A DNA stretch of 64,000 nucleotides. Origin: Pegea sp. RAD2-039 (lineage: Eukaryota; Chordata; Thaliacea; Salpida; Salpidae). The translations under genes and the position numbers were made by a program. This document shows positions 24,795 to 36,898 of this stretch, piece after piece; position 1 is the stretch's first letter; every line of letters starts with the position of its first letter. Location of the stretch: the NCBI GenBank assembly GCA_034620365.1, contig JAQGEQ010000244.1, forward strand, positions 186,001 through 250,000. Direction: 5' to 3'. The notes below the pieces were generated by a model. The model was not told the origin of the DNA, did no database searches, and saw only the letters and a list, made by a program, of their open reading frames with translations.

Positions 24795-27131
24795 ATGTCT
24801 AGTTTAAAAGCTGATAAGTTTTCTGAGTTTGTAAAACAGTACAAGATAAAAGAAAACAAGTTCTACATTTTGCAAGGTAGAATGTTTCAATTCATTTTTA
24901 CAAATGAAGTATTCAAAAATAATTTAGAACTTCAACATAAATACAGTCGTGATAACTTTGATACCGATAAACTTGATTGCATGTCTCATCTTTTTCTGAG
25001 AAACAAAATTGCTTTACCTGGATGCGTTTATTGGATATCTCAAGATGATAATTTTGTTAAGGTATATAAGCTACAAGATTTTGATGTTAGCAATTTTTCA
25101 TATGAAATGGTTTTAGCAAATTTTTTTTTTTACTTTGGAGTGGGATATTCTTTAAATAAAGATAAATCAGTGAAAGAATATTTTGTTGGTTTAGAACTTT
25201 TGAAACATTGTTTGATAATTGCTGAAGGTTTGGAATCATCTAACATTTTGCAGAACTTTAAGACAATTGCTTTTTCATGTTTCTTGTCACAAATTCTAAA
25301 CGTGTTTATAACAACCTCAAAAACAAACTGTAAACAAACTAATAAGAGATTTGTTGAGTTGATAAAATACTTTTCTTTCTCTTCATCCCCGACAAATACG
25401 TCACATTCTCAATCTGGGTTAAATAAATTGCAAACATATCTGTCATTTTTAGATGGGTATGCTCACAAAACTATCTGTTTTCATCAGTGCCAAATTTGTT
25501 ACTCTTCAGCTTATGTGAAAACAGCCACATTTATTAGAGAGCTTGTAATGTATTGTGACTTGCTTTTATTTGTCCATTTATCAAATGCAAATCAAATATA
25601 TGTTTTTAGACAAACTTTTTGCTCAAAAAAGATTCGCAAATTATGCAAAACTGAGTTTACCAAGCATGTAATTGAGACTGAGAAATCATTGATTACTACG
25701 CTTTCGTCAGCTTTAGTTTGTTTTGATTGGTTAATACAGTTAGTTTGTTCTTACAAATTTGTAGGCTTTAAATCTAATGAAATGAAGAAGATTGCAAACG
25801 GTTTATATGTAAACAGAAGTATCTATAAGAGGTTACACTTCAGTCATTATGATTACAAACTGGGAGAAAGTCTTAAAGGAAAACAAAAACAAGTTTTTCT
25901 TACCAATGAACGTTTAATTTCTCTTATAAAAAAAAATTTCCTTTTTTCAGTATTAAACTCAACGATTTTAAAATGCTTGAGAGATGAAAACACATACCGG
26001 CCTATTTCTATATGTCTGAGGATTATATTGTTGTTAGTTACTTTAGCTTTTGCTCTAACGAAACAACTGAATATTTGCTTAGTAAGATTGCTGAATAATA
26101 ATGCTAGCAAAAAGTCGCAAGATTGCTTTTTAAATAGAAAACATACAAAGGAGTACTCAAGTGGGAAGGAATATCAACTTTTAGATAAAATGTTTTATAA
26201 AATTCTTGATAAAACAAAGAAATATGACAACTTGTTTGTAAAAGACGTGATGCTTACAACGTTTTTTGATTGTTTATTGCATCAATTGCTATTATCACCA
26301 TCTAAAATTACACTAGAGTTTTTTGCTTTTGCAGAATTTCCGTTTGAATACACAAGTTTCCAAATTGAAAAACCAGAATCATCACAAAACTATTTAGACT
26401 TTTTTTTATACTTTGATAAAGAAAAACATCGTGTAATTGGTCTTATCAGTTCTATCTTACAGAATGATTTCTTAAGATTGCCTGTAGATTTTATTACTAC
26501 AGAATCAAAAAAAATAGATGATTTGAAAAAGGAAATAATCCTGAAATTTCAACAGCAATCAAGCAATAATAAAGATGAAATTAAATCAATTTTTGATTCA
26601 ATATTTTTACTAAAACGAAAAGTTTGGCTGTTTACTTTGCTAGTTCCTAAGTTTATCGATTATACAAAAGAACCTGAAAGAGCTGTTATACTAATGCAAG
26701 AATTTTTTCTTACCGGAAAAAATTTCCCTTATTGTATTGGATGGAATAATTTAAGTATGATAAATTTTGAAGGACGGCTGATAATGATAAGAAGTTTGAT
26801 GAGAAACATTTCAAATTCTGCTGACTTAATAATACAAATTTTACAAAGTTTCTTCTTTTTTTTGAAGAGTTTGCCTACCTTGTTGGATGATAGAATTACT
26901 CCATCTAATGAAGAATGTTTTTTTAAACTAATAACTTGCATTCAAGTAACTGTTGCAAAAGTATGCAGAAATTTTAATCAGAGCTATGCTCTCAATTTGA
27001 AGACCAATTTGTTGAATGAATACTTATCAATCTTAGAAAATATCTCTAAAATAAATAGAAAAAAAATTACCTTTAAAAATATTTTAAGTAAACTCAACGA
27101 ACTACCTACAATGCCATTTTTATTTGTCTAA
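24795..27131 (+). CDS. Intact 778-residue protein, no recognised family
   Basis: A single uninterrupted frame of 2337 bp in DNA this AT-rich cannot be chance, and it is the largest gene here. The ATG at 24795 has an in-frame TAA at 24783-24785, so the start is credible; a possible acceptor (TTTTCACAG, ending 24777) suggests a 5' untranslated exon. The protein looks helical, with a hydrophobic stretch at residues 404-422 (ISICLRIILLLVTLAFAL) that could be a membrane segment or a buried helix. It has a Cys/His cluster at 228-235 (CFHQCQIC), Ser-rich residues 195-207, and a Lys-rich C-terminus before PTMPFLFV. There is no signal peptide and no catalytic motif I know. A poly(A) signal follows 215 bp downstream. 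The intronless structure contrasts with RPB9 nearby and could mean a retrocopy or a lineage-specific gene. Confidence 0.85.
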   Translation: MSSLKADKFSEFVKQYKIKENKFYILQGRMFQFIFTNEVFKNNLELQHKYSRDNFDTDKLDCMSHLFLRNKIALPGCVYWISQDDNFVKVYKLQDFDVSNFSYEMVLANFFFYFGVGYSLNKDKSVKEYFVGLELLKHCLIIAEGLESSNILQNFKTIAFSCFLSQILNVFITTSKTNCKQTNKRFVELIKYFSFSSSPTNTSHSQSGLNKLQTYLSFLDGYAHKTICFHQCQICYSSAYVKTATFIRELVMYCDLLLFVHLSNANQIYVFRQTFCSKKIRKLCKTEFTKHVIETEKSLITTLSSALVCFDWLIQLVCSYKFVGFKSNEMKKIANGLYVNRSIYKRLHFSHYDYKLGESLKGKQKQVFLTNERLISLIKKNFLFSVLNSTILKCLRDENTYRPISICLRIILLLVTLAFALTKQLNICLVRLLNNNASKKSQDCFLNRKHTKEYSSGKEYQLLDKMFYKILDKTKKYDNLFVKDVMLTTFFDCLLHQLLLSPSKITLEFFAFAEFPFEYTSFQIEKPESSQNYLDFFLYFDKEKHRVIGLISSILQNDFLRLPVDFITTESKKIDDLKKEIILKFQQQSSNNKDEIKSIFDSIFLLKRKVWLFTLLVPKFIDYTKEPERAVILMQEFFLTGKNFPYCIGWNNLSMINFEGRLIMIRSLMRNISNSADLIIQILQSFFFFLKSLPTLLDDRITPSNEECFFKLITCIQVTVAKVCRNFNQSYALNLKTNLLNEYLSILENISKINRKKITFKNILSKLNELPTMPFLFV

Positions 27132-27345
27132 AATAGACTTGTGTCTCTTTTAATGTTTATCAAAAGTAAAATTTGTTGTGTGTTTTTTATAAAGTGTTTT
27201 AGTAGTATATGCTTATAGCGTAACATAAGTATAACATGTATGAATGTCATACTTCTTTTCCAACGTTTGATTGTTTTGTGTTTCAGTTTTAGTTTTCTCT
27301 AAGTGACCCTCCATTTGCCACTTAATATAACAAAATGTACTGAAA

Positions 27346-27351
27346 AATAAA
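27346..27351 (+). terminator. Poly(A) signal after the 778-residue gene
   Basis: AATAAA followed by another A-rich AATAAT run, 215 bp past the TAA, before sequence with no coding content. Confidence 0.5.
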
Positions 27352-27359
27352 AGAAAATA

Positions 27360-29200
27360 ATATTGCTTACTTTAAGTAGTTATTAAACTTTCTTGAAATG
27401 ATCAGGTAAAAGGTTAAAATTATGTTTTAATGAAAATCAAAACGATAACAGAAATGTGTTGAGTACAACATTTTAAAATCAATGTATACATGTTTTGAAC
27501 ATTATAGAGGCATAGTTAAAATATAAACCATCAATGAAAATAAGATAACATATAGTAAAAGAAAACATAGTAAAAGTTAAATGATGTTTTTATTCATCGT
27601 CAGTTACTTAACATTTCCAGAGGTTGTCATAATAGTCTTAGGATTGTTTTAAATAATAATTAACTAAATAAATAAAATTTCTAATAGTAAATGTTTAGAA
27701 TGACGATGACAGCAGTTAGTTTGGAGATATTAGATATTTTAATAGCTGATTGCGTATTGAGGCATCAATTAAGAATTTATAATTCTATTTGTAAGTTTTT
27801 CCCAAAAATGTGATTTTTAATTTTTAAGTCTTTTGAATAAGTATAAAATAAATCAACAAGTAGCTGGTGTGCTTGTGAAATGTTTGATCTGAAAATAAAA
27901 AAAAATAATAAGAACAAACTTTTGATCAGAAATGATATAAAAAAGAATAAGCTACATATAATGCTAGAATGAGAATTGTTCAATAGAATTTCGAAGAAAA
28001 AACATAATTGCAAATCTGTATAGAAGAACTAAGTGAGTGTTTATGGTTTCAAATGACAAATCTTCAACATCTAAATTTCTATGTAATTTATAAACAATAT
28101 CATATTTATTAAAATATAACTTTTTCTAGATTTGTTTTGTAAAATAATTATTTCAACTTTGAATTTAGAGTTTTCATCAAAATTTTGACTTTTTTGTTAC
28201 AGAGCTATTCATAATAATGGTTGATTTTCATTCATTATTGTTGTTGTTTTAAAATTACTTGAAGTCATTCCTAATATTAAGTTAGAGAATAGAAGTTTTG
28301 TCTTCCTGTGCTATATCCAACTTTGTGTTTACCGTTAGACTTGACAATTTATCTTTAATTATATAACTTTTAAAAGTATAAAACTTTCAACGTAAGTATT
28401 TTAAACAAGTAAGCTTTGTTTGAATTACTAAGACTTTAATTCTTTTTAATGAATTAATTTTTAATTAATTAGGTTAATAAGTAAGTAAAAATGTTAGTTA
28501 AAAAATGTTAGTAGAAAACTTTAAATTTGATATTACATCCATCTTAAACAGTTTCTTCTTAATATTTGTGGAAGTATATGATTTTAGTTTGTTTTTCTTC
28601 GTTAAGCAAATGAATATTGTTTTATTTAAAATTAGGTTTATTAACAACCAATACCAAAACACAAAAAACTTAAAGTACCAAAGAAGATAATGGTGAAAAA
28701 ATTATAAATTTTATTATCGATGAAAACAGTCATTTTGAATTCTCAAACCTTTTAGTAGAATGATATTATTGAAAAGTTGAGATAAGGAGTTCTTCAATCA
28801 GGAAAACTATAAAAAATGAATTAATAGCTACAAATATGAATATAGTTTCTTATGATCTAGTAAAAGAACATAACTATTATTTTGTATTTTGGAACCAAGT
28901 GAATATTTAGGGTTTCAAATGACAAGCCTTTATAAATCAGATTTAAATCATTTAAAGAAACTTGAAATCAGCCAACCAGTAGATGATGCAATTAAGAAAG
29001 ATTTTTTTTTTAAATTGAACTTTCAAACCTAATTTTTAGAACAAGTAACGTGTTTACAAGCAAACAAGTTTTCTTGTATTTTTTTTTTAGTATTCTGTAC
29101 GTCACTATAATGTTCAAACCTTAAATTTCATTGAAATTGTTTTTCAAGAGCTACTTAATCTCAAGTTGATTTAGTATCTGTTTTAATTCAATTAAAGTTA
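27360..29200. other. Single-copy AT-rich DNA, no gene seen
   Basis: A short similarity (GGTTTCAAATGACAAATCTT near 28044, and a relative near 28911) is the only repeat noted. The open frames at 27777-28013 (minus) and 28505-28690 (plus) are Phe/Leu/Lys-rich and unsupported. Confidence 0.45.
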
Positions 29201-29229
29201 TTTAGTTTTTATTTTATATTTAATGAATT

Positions 29230-29649
29230 TTCAGATAGCAATTGTATTTTACATACAAAACTCAACATAGCTAATAAAGAACTATTGATAAATAAACTAA
29301 TAAACTTTGATTTAAATTTGAATCAATTAAAATAGAAACAAGTAAAGATAATTTATAACAGTTGCTTAAATCACTAATCACTTTTTTGTAAGTTTTTGTT
29401 TTCATTTATGTTAAAACTGAAATTTATTTTATGCTTAGACAACCATTCAGAGTTAAATACAAAAATATTGTAAGATAAGCTCAAATATTTTGGATATAAA
29501 CAGATTGGAGTAGAGTATATGAATGAATTGTAAGAAAACTAATAAATCAAACATTAAAAATATAATGATTTAGCCAGGATTTGAACGTAGGCTGTCGTGA
29601 TCACAACACTAGGTAAATGTCATTAAATGATTACAGTGCACATAGCAGA
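29230..29649 (-). repeat. tRNA-derived SINE-like segment, copy 1
   Basis: Read on the minus strand it begins with the last seven bases of the initiator tRNA-Met (TCTGCTA). Next come TGTGCACTGTAATCATTTAA and a tRNA-His-like 3' half (GTGTTGTGATCACG, with B-box-like ACGTTCAAATCC), and then a body of about 300 bp. Body and head are shared with 49150-49671 and 63436-63915. Confidence 0.6.
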
Positions 29650-29679
29650 CTAAAAATCACTTATAGTGAATTCTTAGTA

Positions 29680-31930
29680 AATTCTTTATTCTAACTTTTT
29701 TTGGTTAAACAAATTTCAATAAATCTGAAACTGAAATATATGAAAAATTTTATGATAAATTGAATTAAATAATAAGAACTTTCATTTACTTTTGCAATAT
29801 AGTTTTGGCTAAAAATCCAATCAAAAACAAAAACAGAATTCAAAGTTGTCCTGAGTTTTCAATTGAATAAATAAAATGTTAACTAATTTAACGGAAAAAG
29901 ACAAAATACACAAATTAATTAATGCCTTATAACGTTTATAACTTCTATGGTATATAATAGATATAAATAAAACTACTGTTAGTAATTAAGCTATTTCAAT
30001 AAAATTGTTGATAGTATTGAGTAGTCATTTTTAAGCCATTACTGGTACTTATTTAACTAATTAGATAAATAAAAGCTCCAAAAAACTAAATGTTTGAAGC
30101 TAAGAATTACAATTTAATTATCATGCTTTCTTAAGTTGGACTTGAAATGGTTGAAATCTATCTTAATAAGCAAAGCCTTTTTTTATGAATGATCTTGTAA
30201 ACATTAATTCTAATGCTGACTTAGATAGTTTAAACGAAAAGTTATTATTTTACATATCATTAATTACATTGTGGAATTTTGACTGATAAAGCAACAGTTT
30301 AACAACGCATCTCTAGAAAAAAGGGAAAATAATCTTGTAAGATCTATATGTAGATCTATATTTAGCTGCAGTTTGTTAAGCTTTTTTTTATTGTACAAAA
30401 AATAATTTGGAAAAACATGAAAACTTTTTTTTTTGACTCAACAATAACTGTTTTATAATATAATCAATATTTGAACCAACGAGATAATTTTTTATTTTAT
30501 ATTCACTTTTACAAGATCTTTTTTGTAAGCTGTAATTTTGACAACATTAAAACTTGAGATTAAACTTTTTTATAATTTAAACTAAACTCTTATTAGAAAT
30601 TTAAAAAGAATTTCTATCAAAAAATTAGAAAAAAAATAATTCAAAATTATTACAGTCATTTTTACACAAAACATAATTTTATATTTATATTAAAAAGAAA
30701 TCTTTTGAAACTGATTTTAGAAAAGTTGATTAATAGCAAATAGTAAAAACATAATTTACATTTGTTTTAATAGAAAACATGTTTTTGCTGTTTAAAATAG
30801 ATTAAGCTTATACAGAAAATTGAATTCTGGAAAGTAAGTTTTGTCCGGGCAAATACTAGATCGAATGAAATTAATAAATCTAATAATGAAATAGAGAAAT
30901 TTTAGCAATCTTTTCTGAAATAGTTGTAGCGTCAAATTTTTTGAAATCGACAAACGTGTCGATGTCCATAAAACAAATTAGTTGAAGTTAGTTAGTAAAC
31001 TTGTCTCTGAAAACTTCATGAAATTCAGAATAGTTGTATAACTGCTAAAGACATGTACTTTTGTCGATAGGATAGCTTAGGATTTTTTAATAAGTTCAAA
31101 CAATATTGCAACAAACAGTGAAAACTTGAATAAGAAGAATGTTGTTAATATTATAAATAAAAGGAATTAAACAAGTTGAAAAGCTATTTCTGGTAACTTT
31201 TATAGAAGGATAAACTCGCAAGACCATAAACTTAATAATGGTTTAGAAGTAAGTGTCTAAAATATAATTATTTTGTTTAATTATTTACTTTGGCAGAAAA
31301 ATAAACAAAATAAAATGTGCGGATATTATAACAAAATCTTAAGGTAAGTATCATAGTAATATTTTTGTTGATGACAATAGTCAAAACTCTAAATGTTAAG
31401 GTGATATTTTGAAGCTGTAAGCTATATAATGAGTGAAATTAAAAACTTTTTTCTGCTTAAACATTCTGATAATCAACATATAACCGATGTCAAAATAAAG
31501 TTGTTATAAATATCTGCTTTGGTTTTAAGAATTTTTCTTTGTTCTATATTGAAGCCAAAACTGTAAGTCTTGGAAAGGCTAATTTAGAAGGTTGGTTTTT
31601 TCTACATTGGCTTGGATAAGAAAATTGTATCTCTTACGTCATTTTAAAAGTCTGAAAATGTTAATTGAATTATAAGCAGAATTTTGAAATTCAAATTTAG
31701 GTGAAATTTATTTTATCACTCAACAACACTCCATTTCATAATGACGTAATCGAACAAGTTGATGTTGATACAAAAATATCATAACTTCTTACTGTTGTTG
31801 TTAGATGACTCGCACAGCAAGAAGGTTGAAGCAAAAATGATGACCAATTCAAATTAAGTAATTTTTGTGTTGTCAATTTAAGCAAAAAAACATCTAACTG
31901 CAACTTTCTCATTCCTAAAATTTTAAAATC
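29680..31930. repeat. Direct repeat with 3240-4900 and 1440-2065
   Basis: The first 1.6 kb matches 3240-4900. Beyond about 30660 it also matches 770-2065 in the same direction, showing how the families overlap. Holds cassette A (30838-30963). Confidence 0.7.
30838..30963 (+). repeat. Cassette A copy
   Basis: Box TTGTCCGGGCAAATACTAGA, a core with TCTTTTCTGAAATAGTTGTA, Sm-like AATTTTTTGAA, and hairpin ATCGACAAACGTGTCGAT. Confidence 0.65.
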
Positions 31931-32219
31931 AAAATATTTTGTGAAATTTAGATAAAAACAAATGTGTAATTATAAACAAAATATTTCATTTTACTAAAGT
32001 AATCAATTATTTGGATGATTACTGGCAGATATATTTTAAAAGTTGGCTTTAGACTTTTTTTAATAACATTTTTATCAATAACTAATATCATACTATCGTT
32101 CTCAATTTTAAAATATTTTTGTCTTTCGAATTTATCACAAAGAAACAGAATTTTAGTTTAAAATAAAATAAAGAATTTTCTAAACCTTACTAACCAGCTG
32201 TAATAATTCAAAAATGTTT

Positions 32220-32700
32220 TTTCTTTGTTTTTGGGATATTGTAGCATAAATACAAATTTAAAACTAAATAATTTGAGCATTGATTACTAAAGAAGCTCAA
32301 TTGTTTAAAAAAAAAATTTTGAAACTTAAATATTTATTTAAATAAAAAATCAGTTCAAACAGTTATTCACTGAAGCCACTCTCATATGACACAGAATGTT
32401 TTTACTTTTTTTGTGATAATTAAAATAACTATGAATTCGTGGTTTTCGAAAACATTGATTGTTTACTTTTAAAACTATGTAGTTTAAAGAAAATTCTAAA
32501 TTTTATTTCATATACTATATCAAACTTAAGAAAAATTGATTGATTTGCGTAAGTAACCATTTTTTCCTTATAAAATGATAAAACGCTAATCAAACTTTTT
32601 TGGTTTTTGTATTTATATTTGAACAATTTAACGGTAGACGTCGCTAGATGTCGCTAATGAAAAATAATTTTAAAACCTTTGTATTGCTTCAGGCTATGTT
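32220..32700 (-). repeat. Diverged relative of 2310-2846, with module D
   Basis: Shares GGATATTGTAGCATAAATAC and ends with a minus-strand module D at 32629-32700 (GACGTCTACCGTTAAATTGT on minus). The two short open frames around it (32429-32626 minus, 32708-32950 plus) are unsupported. Confidence 0.5.
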
Positions 32701-32959
32701 TTTGTAAGTGATATTTAATAACTTGAATTTCAAGGCTTATTTTAAAACTTTGTGGAAATTATGGATACTTACATTTAAATTGAAAATAAAAACTATTTTA
32801 ACAAGTAGATTTTCGTATACAAAAAATGAACATTTTTTAAAGCAAATTATTTTTAAATTTAAACTAATTAAAAAAATTGTTAGCATGCTTACTTATTTAA
32901 TAAAGAAGTTATCAAACTACTCTTTATTATACTTTGGCAGATGCTGCTGATTGAAAACA

Positions 32960-34020
32960 TTTTTTATCTTCATTATTCTCGATTTATTATTTTAAAAATT
33001 TTAAGCTTTCTATTTTCTTACTAGAAAACATGTTAATATATTAATAAATCATCGTTTTACTTAAACAAACATAAATAAATCCGAAACTGAAATACATCAA
33101 ACTTCTTTATTCTAACTTGAATTGTAGTTAAAATATGTAATAGAAAATTTCATTTACTTTTGTGACAATGTTTTGGCTACAAACCAAATTAATAAAAAAG
33201 GCTATATTCAATGTTCCCATGAGTTTAAACTTCAGTTAGAAAAATTATTAACTTAATCTAACCGAAAAAGATAAAATACACAAAATAATGAAAGCCTCAA
33301 TAAGTTTATAGTTTCTGTGCTAATTAATTTATCAATTTACTGTTAGCATTTAGCTGATAATCAACATAGAGCCGGTGTCATACTAAAGTTGTAATTACTG
33401 TTAGTAATTAAGCAAATATAAATAATGATTTTGATAGTAGTGAGTAGTTTTAAGTCACCACTGGTACTTATCTAACTAATTTATTGAGTTGATTATATTG
33501 TTTCATTGTTTTCTTGTAACGCTTTAGTGTTGCTTTGTTTTATGATTTTTATAAAGAACTTTATCAACAGCTTAATTTTAAGGTTTTATTTTAAGGTATA
33601 GTTATTATTTTAGATATTAATAATTGTATTTTTGAATTTTGAACAAAATAGTTTCAGCTTAGCTATGTATTTACAGTTGAAATTTAAAAAGAACAATAAA
33701 AATGCAGTTGTAAAATCTTTTTTTTTCTTTATTATACTAGAAACAAAGAATGTTATTTTTTTAATTTTTAATTTTAAAAGAAGTGGAATATTTTTTTTTT
33801 GCGTTAAATTAAAACCAAATCTTTTTCAGTCTAAGAAACTAATTTTAATCAACTGTTTTTATAATACTTAAAAAAGTTAAAACAAATTCTACCTTGTCAA
33901 TTCATTAAGATTCAGCGTAAGCCTGACTTAAACAAACTATTTGTATTTTGTCTTGGTTTTCGTAAAGTTTAGTAATTAAACTTTAGATTGTAACATAAAA
34001 TTGCATTTTACTATATATTT
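32960..34020. other. Repeat remnants, no gene
   Basis: Includes ACCTTGTCAATTCATTAAGA near 33891, the usual lead-in to module B. The open frame 33632-33871 is a run of Phe, Lys and Asn from AT-rich DNA. Confidence 0.4.
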
Positions 34021-34022
34021 TT

Positions 34023-34133
34023 CAACCACAAGATGTCACTATAAAAGTTTTATGTTTATATTTTACAAACTAATAAACGTTGTATCCTCCTATCTGTCAG
34101 ACATATAGTGTTACTCATTGACTTTGAGCTTGC
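34023..34133 (+). repeat. Module B stem copy
   Basis: CCACAAGATGTCACTATAAA pairs through CACTATA with TATAGTG of ACATATAGTGTTACTCATTG. Confidence 0.6.
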
Positions 34134-34575
34134 AAAACATTTTTTATTAATATTCATACAACGTTTATTCATACTCACAAAATTAGCTTTATATAAAAGA
34201 TATTTGTAGAATCTCAGTCTTAAAATATCATTAAAAAGTTTAAAACTACAATGTATTATGTACTAAGAAGTAGGAGATATTTTTCTATAAAATTGATGTC
34301 AACAAAAAATAAATATCGTCTCACAGTTTTACATAAATCAAACTTTTAAAGATAAATAAAAATTTTTAAAAACTAACTTTTTCCTGACAAATACTGAAAA
34401 ACTTTCAAAAATAATTTTTTCAAACAATTTTTATCTTGCATTTTCGTTGTGAGAAAGTAAAACTAAATTTAACTGATTGTTTTCAGTTTGTTTCATTTTT
34501 ATTGGAGTTTTTTTTTGTTAAGCTTTAAATTGAAAAAGATTTTAAAATATGATTGCAATTTTACTATTTATTTTT

Positions 34576-34685
34576 CAACCACAAGATGTCACTATACTTG
34601 TTGTATTTTCATTTTTTTTAATTTATAAAGGTTGTATCTTAAGATCTGTTCGAGCAATACTGTTGCTCAGTGACTTTGAGCTTAC
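34576..34685 (+). repeat. Module B stem copy, second in tandem
   Basis: CACAAGATGTCACTATACTT to CTCAGTGACTTTGAGCTTAC, 550 bp after the previous copy. Tandem duplication of the upstream half of the repeat unit. The open frame 34549-34761 is a by-product. Confidence 0.55.
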
Positions 34686-34922
34686 AAAACATTATTTTTT
34701 TGTATTATTTTCAGTTTTATGCAATCTCATACAATTATGTTTACATAAAAAGTATTTGTAATAGTTTTCTTTTGAATAATTAAAAATTTCCAAACTAAAT
34801 GCACTGAAAAGTAGGAACTAATTTATCTATTAAATTGTTGACAAAAGAATTAGGAAATTGTTTTAATGCTTTATATAAATCAAATTTTTAAAGAAAAATA
34901 AATGCTTTATAAACTAATTTTT

Positions 34923-35032
34923 CGCCGGGCAATTACTAGATGAAAAAATCTTTTTATATCGAGATATGTTCTTAGCTCTGGATTAGAAAAAGCAGATATT
35001 CAGTTTATTTTTGATATCGTCCATAGTCGATA
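34923..35032 (+). repeat. Cassette A copy
   Basis: Box CGCCGGGCAATTACTAGATG, core GAAAAAGCAGATATTCAG, TATTTTTGA, and hairpin TATCGTCCATAGTCGATA with a shortened loop. Confidence 0.6.
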
Positions 35033-35089
35033 GATTACTACAATAATTACATTTAAAAAATAACTACTAGCTTATGAATCTGCTTAAAA

Positions 35090-35560
35090 GTTCGAGTTTT
35101 TCTACAAACATTTCAAACTTTAAATTTTTTCTTAAACTGATTAAAGAAACAAATCATTTGAATTTTTTTTTTATTTCATCAAAATCTATATTTGTAAACT
35201 GAAAATAGAAACAAATGTTTTTTTTGTAAATTCAAATGAAGTTAAATTTTATATACAAATCTACAATTTAATTTTGAATTTTTCATCTATTCTTTTCTCT
35301 GCAGTACGCTATTGTATGCTAAAATTCAATTTATAATAATTATCAAATTGTTTGCATATTTGTTAAATATTTATAGGACCTTGCTGTAAAACTGACGTGT
35401 CTATTGAGAATTGAAAACTTTTTTTCACTTAAGAAATATAAATACATTTGAAACTTTAATGTAAGTAAAATGTTTTGTGCAAGTATATTGTTTCTTATTT
35501 TATGATAATTTTTATCTAATTATCCATTTTAACCTTTTCATATAATCTCTAGTTAACAAT
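35090..35560. repeat. Direct repeat with 63085-63430
   Basis: Shares CAGTACGCTATTGTATGCTA and TTGCGTATTTGTTAAATATT-like sequence. This copy lacks the tRNA-derived segment that interrupts the 63 kb copy. Confidence 0.65.
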
Positions 35561-36289
35561 ATTCAAGCTCAACGTGAATATTGGAATCACCAAGCTATTG
35601 AAGACTAGAACCTTCTTCTTGTAATTTAGTTCTGATGTAAATATCTTTCATGAACTTTGTTACAACTCATTGCAAATGTTTCCCACTTTTATGTAATTAT
35701 TTTTGCATTTTTTTAATTCTTGAAATTTGGTGGTTTGCTTCTTGGCATAAACTTTGATTAATAAGATTGTGATAAAAAGTACAATTTCTGTTGATGTTTG
35801 TTTACCACTTTCGACAGAAGCTCTTTAGGATTCTACAACGCCATAAGTCATTATAATAAACTTATTGAAATTAAAGTGATCATAAAATTTCATAGCTATT
35901 CATTGATTTTAGCATAAAGTTTCAAGTTAATTAATTACAACATTTCTTTTACTATTTTAGTTTTATAAAGCTTTGGTTGCTTTGTTTTATGATTTTCACT
36001 TTGAATTTTAATAACAGCTTCTCTTTAAATATTTTGAGTTTCAAATTTTTATAGCAGCATTTTACAACAAATTTCTAAAATATAATCTGTGTTTAAATAT
36101 AATTTTATTTATTATTCTCATAGAAACACTGCAATGTTATATTTTTAATAATAACTTTGAAAAAAGTGGTGTAATTTTTTTTTTGCGTTTAATTAAAATA
36201 TAATCTTTAAAAGTAAATTAAAAGTAATATTAATCAACTATTTTTATAATACTTAAATGAGTTAAAAGAACATTTCTTAAATTATACAA
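35561..36289. other. No supported feature
   Basis: AT-rich. TATAAAGCTTTGGTTGCTTTG near 35963 recurs near 53651 with its flanks, so at least part is an old repeat. Confidence 0.4.
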
Positions 36290-36450
36290 AAAAAAAGTTT
36301 AAACAAATTCTACCTTGTCAATTCATTAAGATTCAGTGTAAACCTAAAGTAAACAAATTATTTGCGATTTGTCTCACTTTTATTAAAATTTAATTTATTA
36401 AACATTTACAAAATTTTGTAAAATTTAATTGCATTTTACTATTTATTTTT

Positions 36451-36560
36451 CAGTCACAGGATGTCACTATAACAGTTTTATGTTTATATTTTATAATTTT
36501 ATAAACGTTGTTTCCTCTTATCTGTAAGACATATAGTATAACTCAGTGACTTTGAGCTTA
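36451..36560 (+). repeat. Module B stem copy
   Basis: CAGTCACAGGATGTCACTAT through CTCAGTGACTTTGAGCTTAC; the outer AGTCAC/GTGACT stem is intact. Confidence 0.6.
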
Positions 36561-36790
36561 CCAAACATTGTTTATTCATACTCATACAATTAGCTTTTTA
36601 TAAATCGTATTTGTAAAAGTCTCAGTTTTAAAAAATCATTAAACAATTTAAAACTAAAATGTTTTATGCACTAACAAGTACCTAATGTGTTTTTAAAAGA
36701 TTGATAGCAAAAGAAATAAATATCGTCTCACAGTTTTACATAAATCAAACTTTTAAAGATAGATAAAAAAAATTCAAAAAATCACTTTTT

Positions 36791-36898
36791 CCTGACAAAT
36801 ACTAGATAAGAAGATTTTTTTAAATAAAGAAATGTTCTTTAGCATTTAGTGATAACCATAAAGCTGTGGTAATTTTTGATATCGACTATTTGTCGATA
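36791..36898 (+). repeat. Cassette A copy
   Basis: CCTGACAAATACTAGATAAG, then GAAATGTTCTTTAGC, a core with GATAACCATAAAGCTGTGG, Sm-like TAATTTTTGA, and perfect hairpin TATCGACTATTTGTCGATA. Confidence 0.7.

Noticed and set aside
24671-24859. Minus-strand frame starting near 24790 (MDYQSVKMIYTSLTY), facing the 778-residue gene
   Set aside because: Its ATG lies four bases from the opposite gene's ATG, the frame is short, and no donor joins it in phase to 24232-24389.
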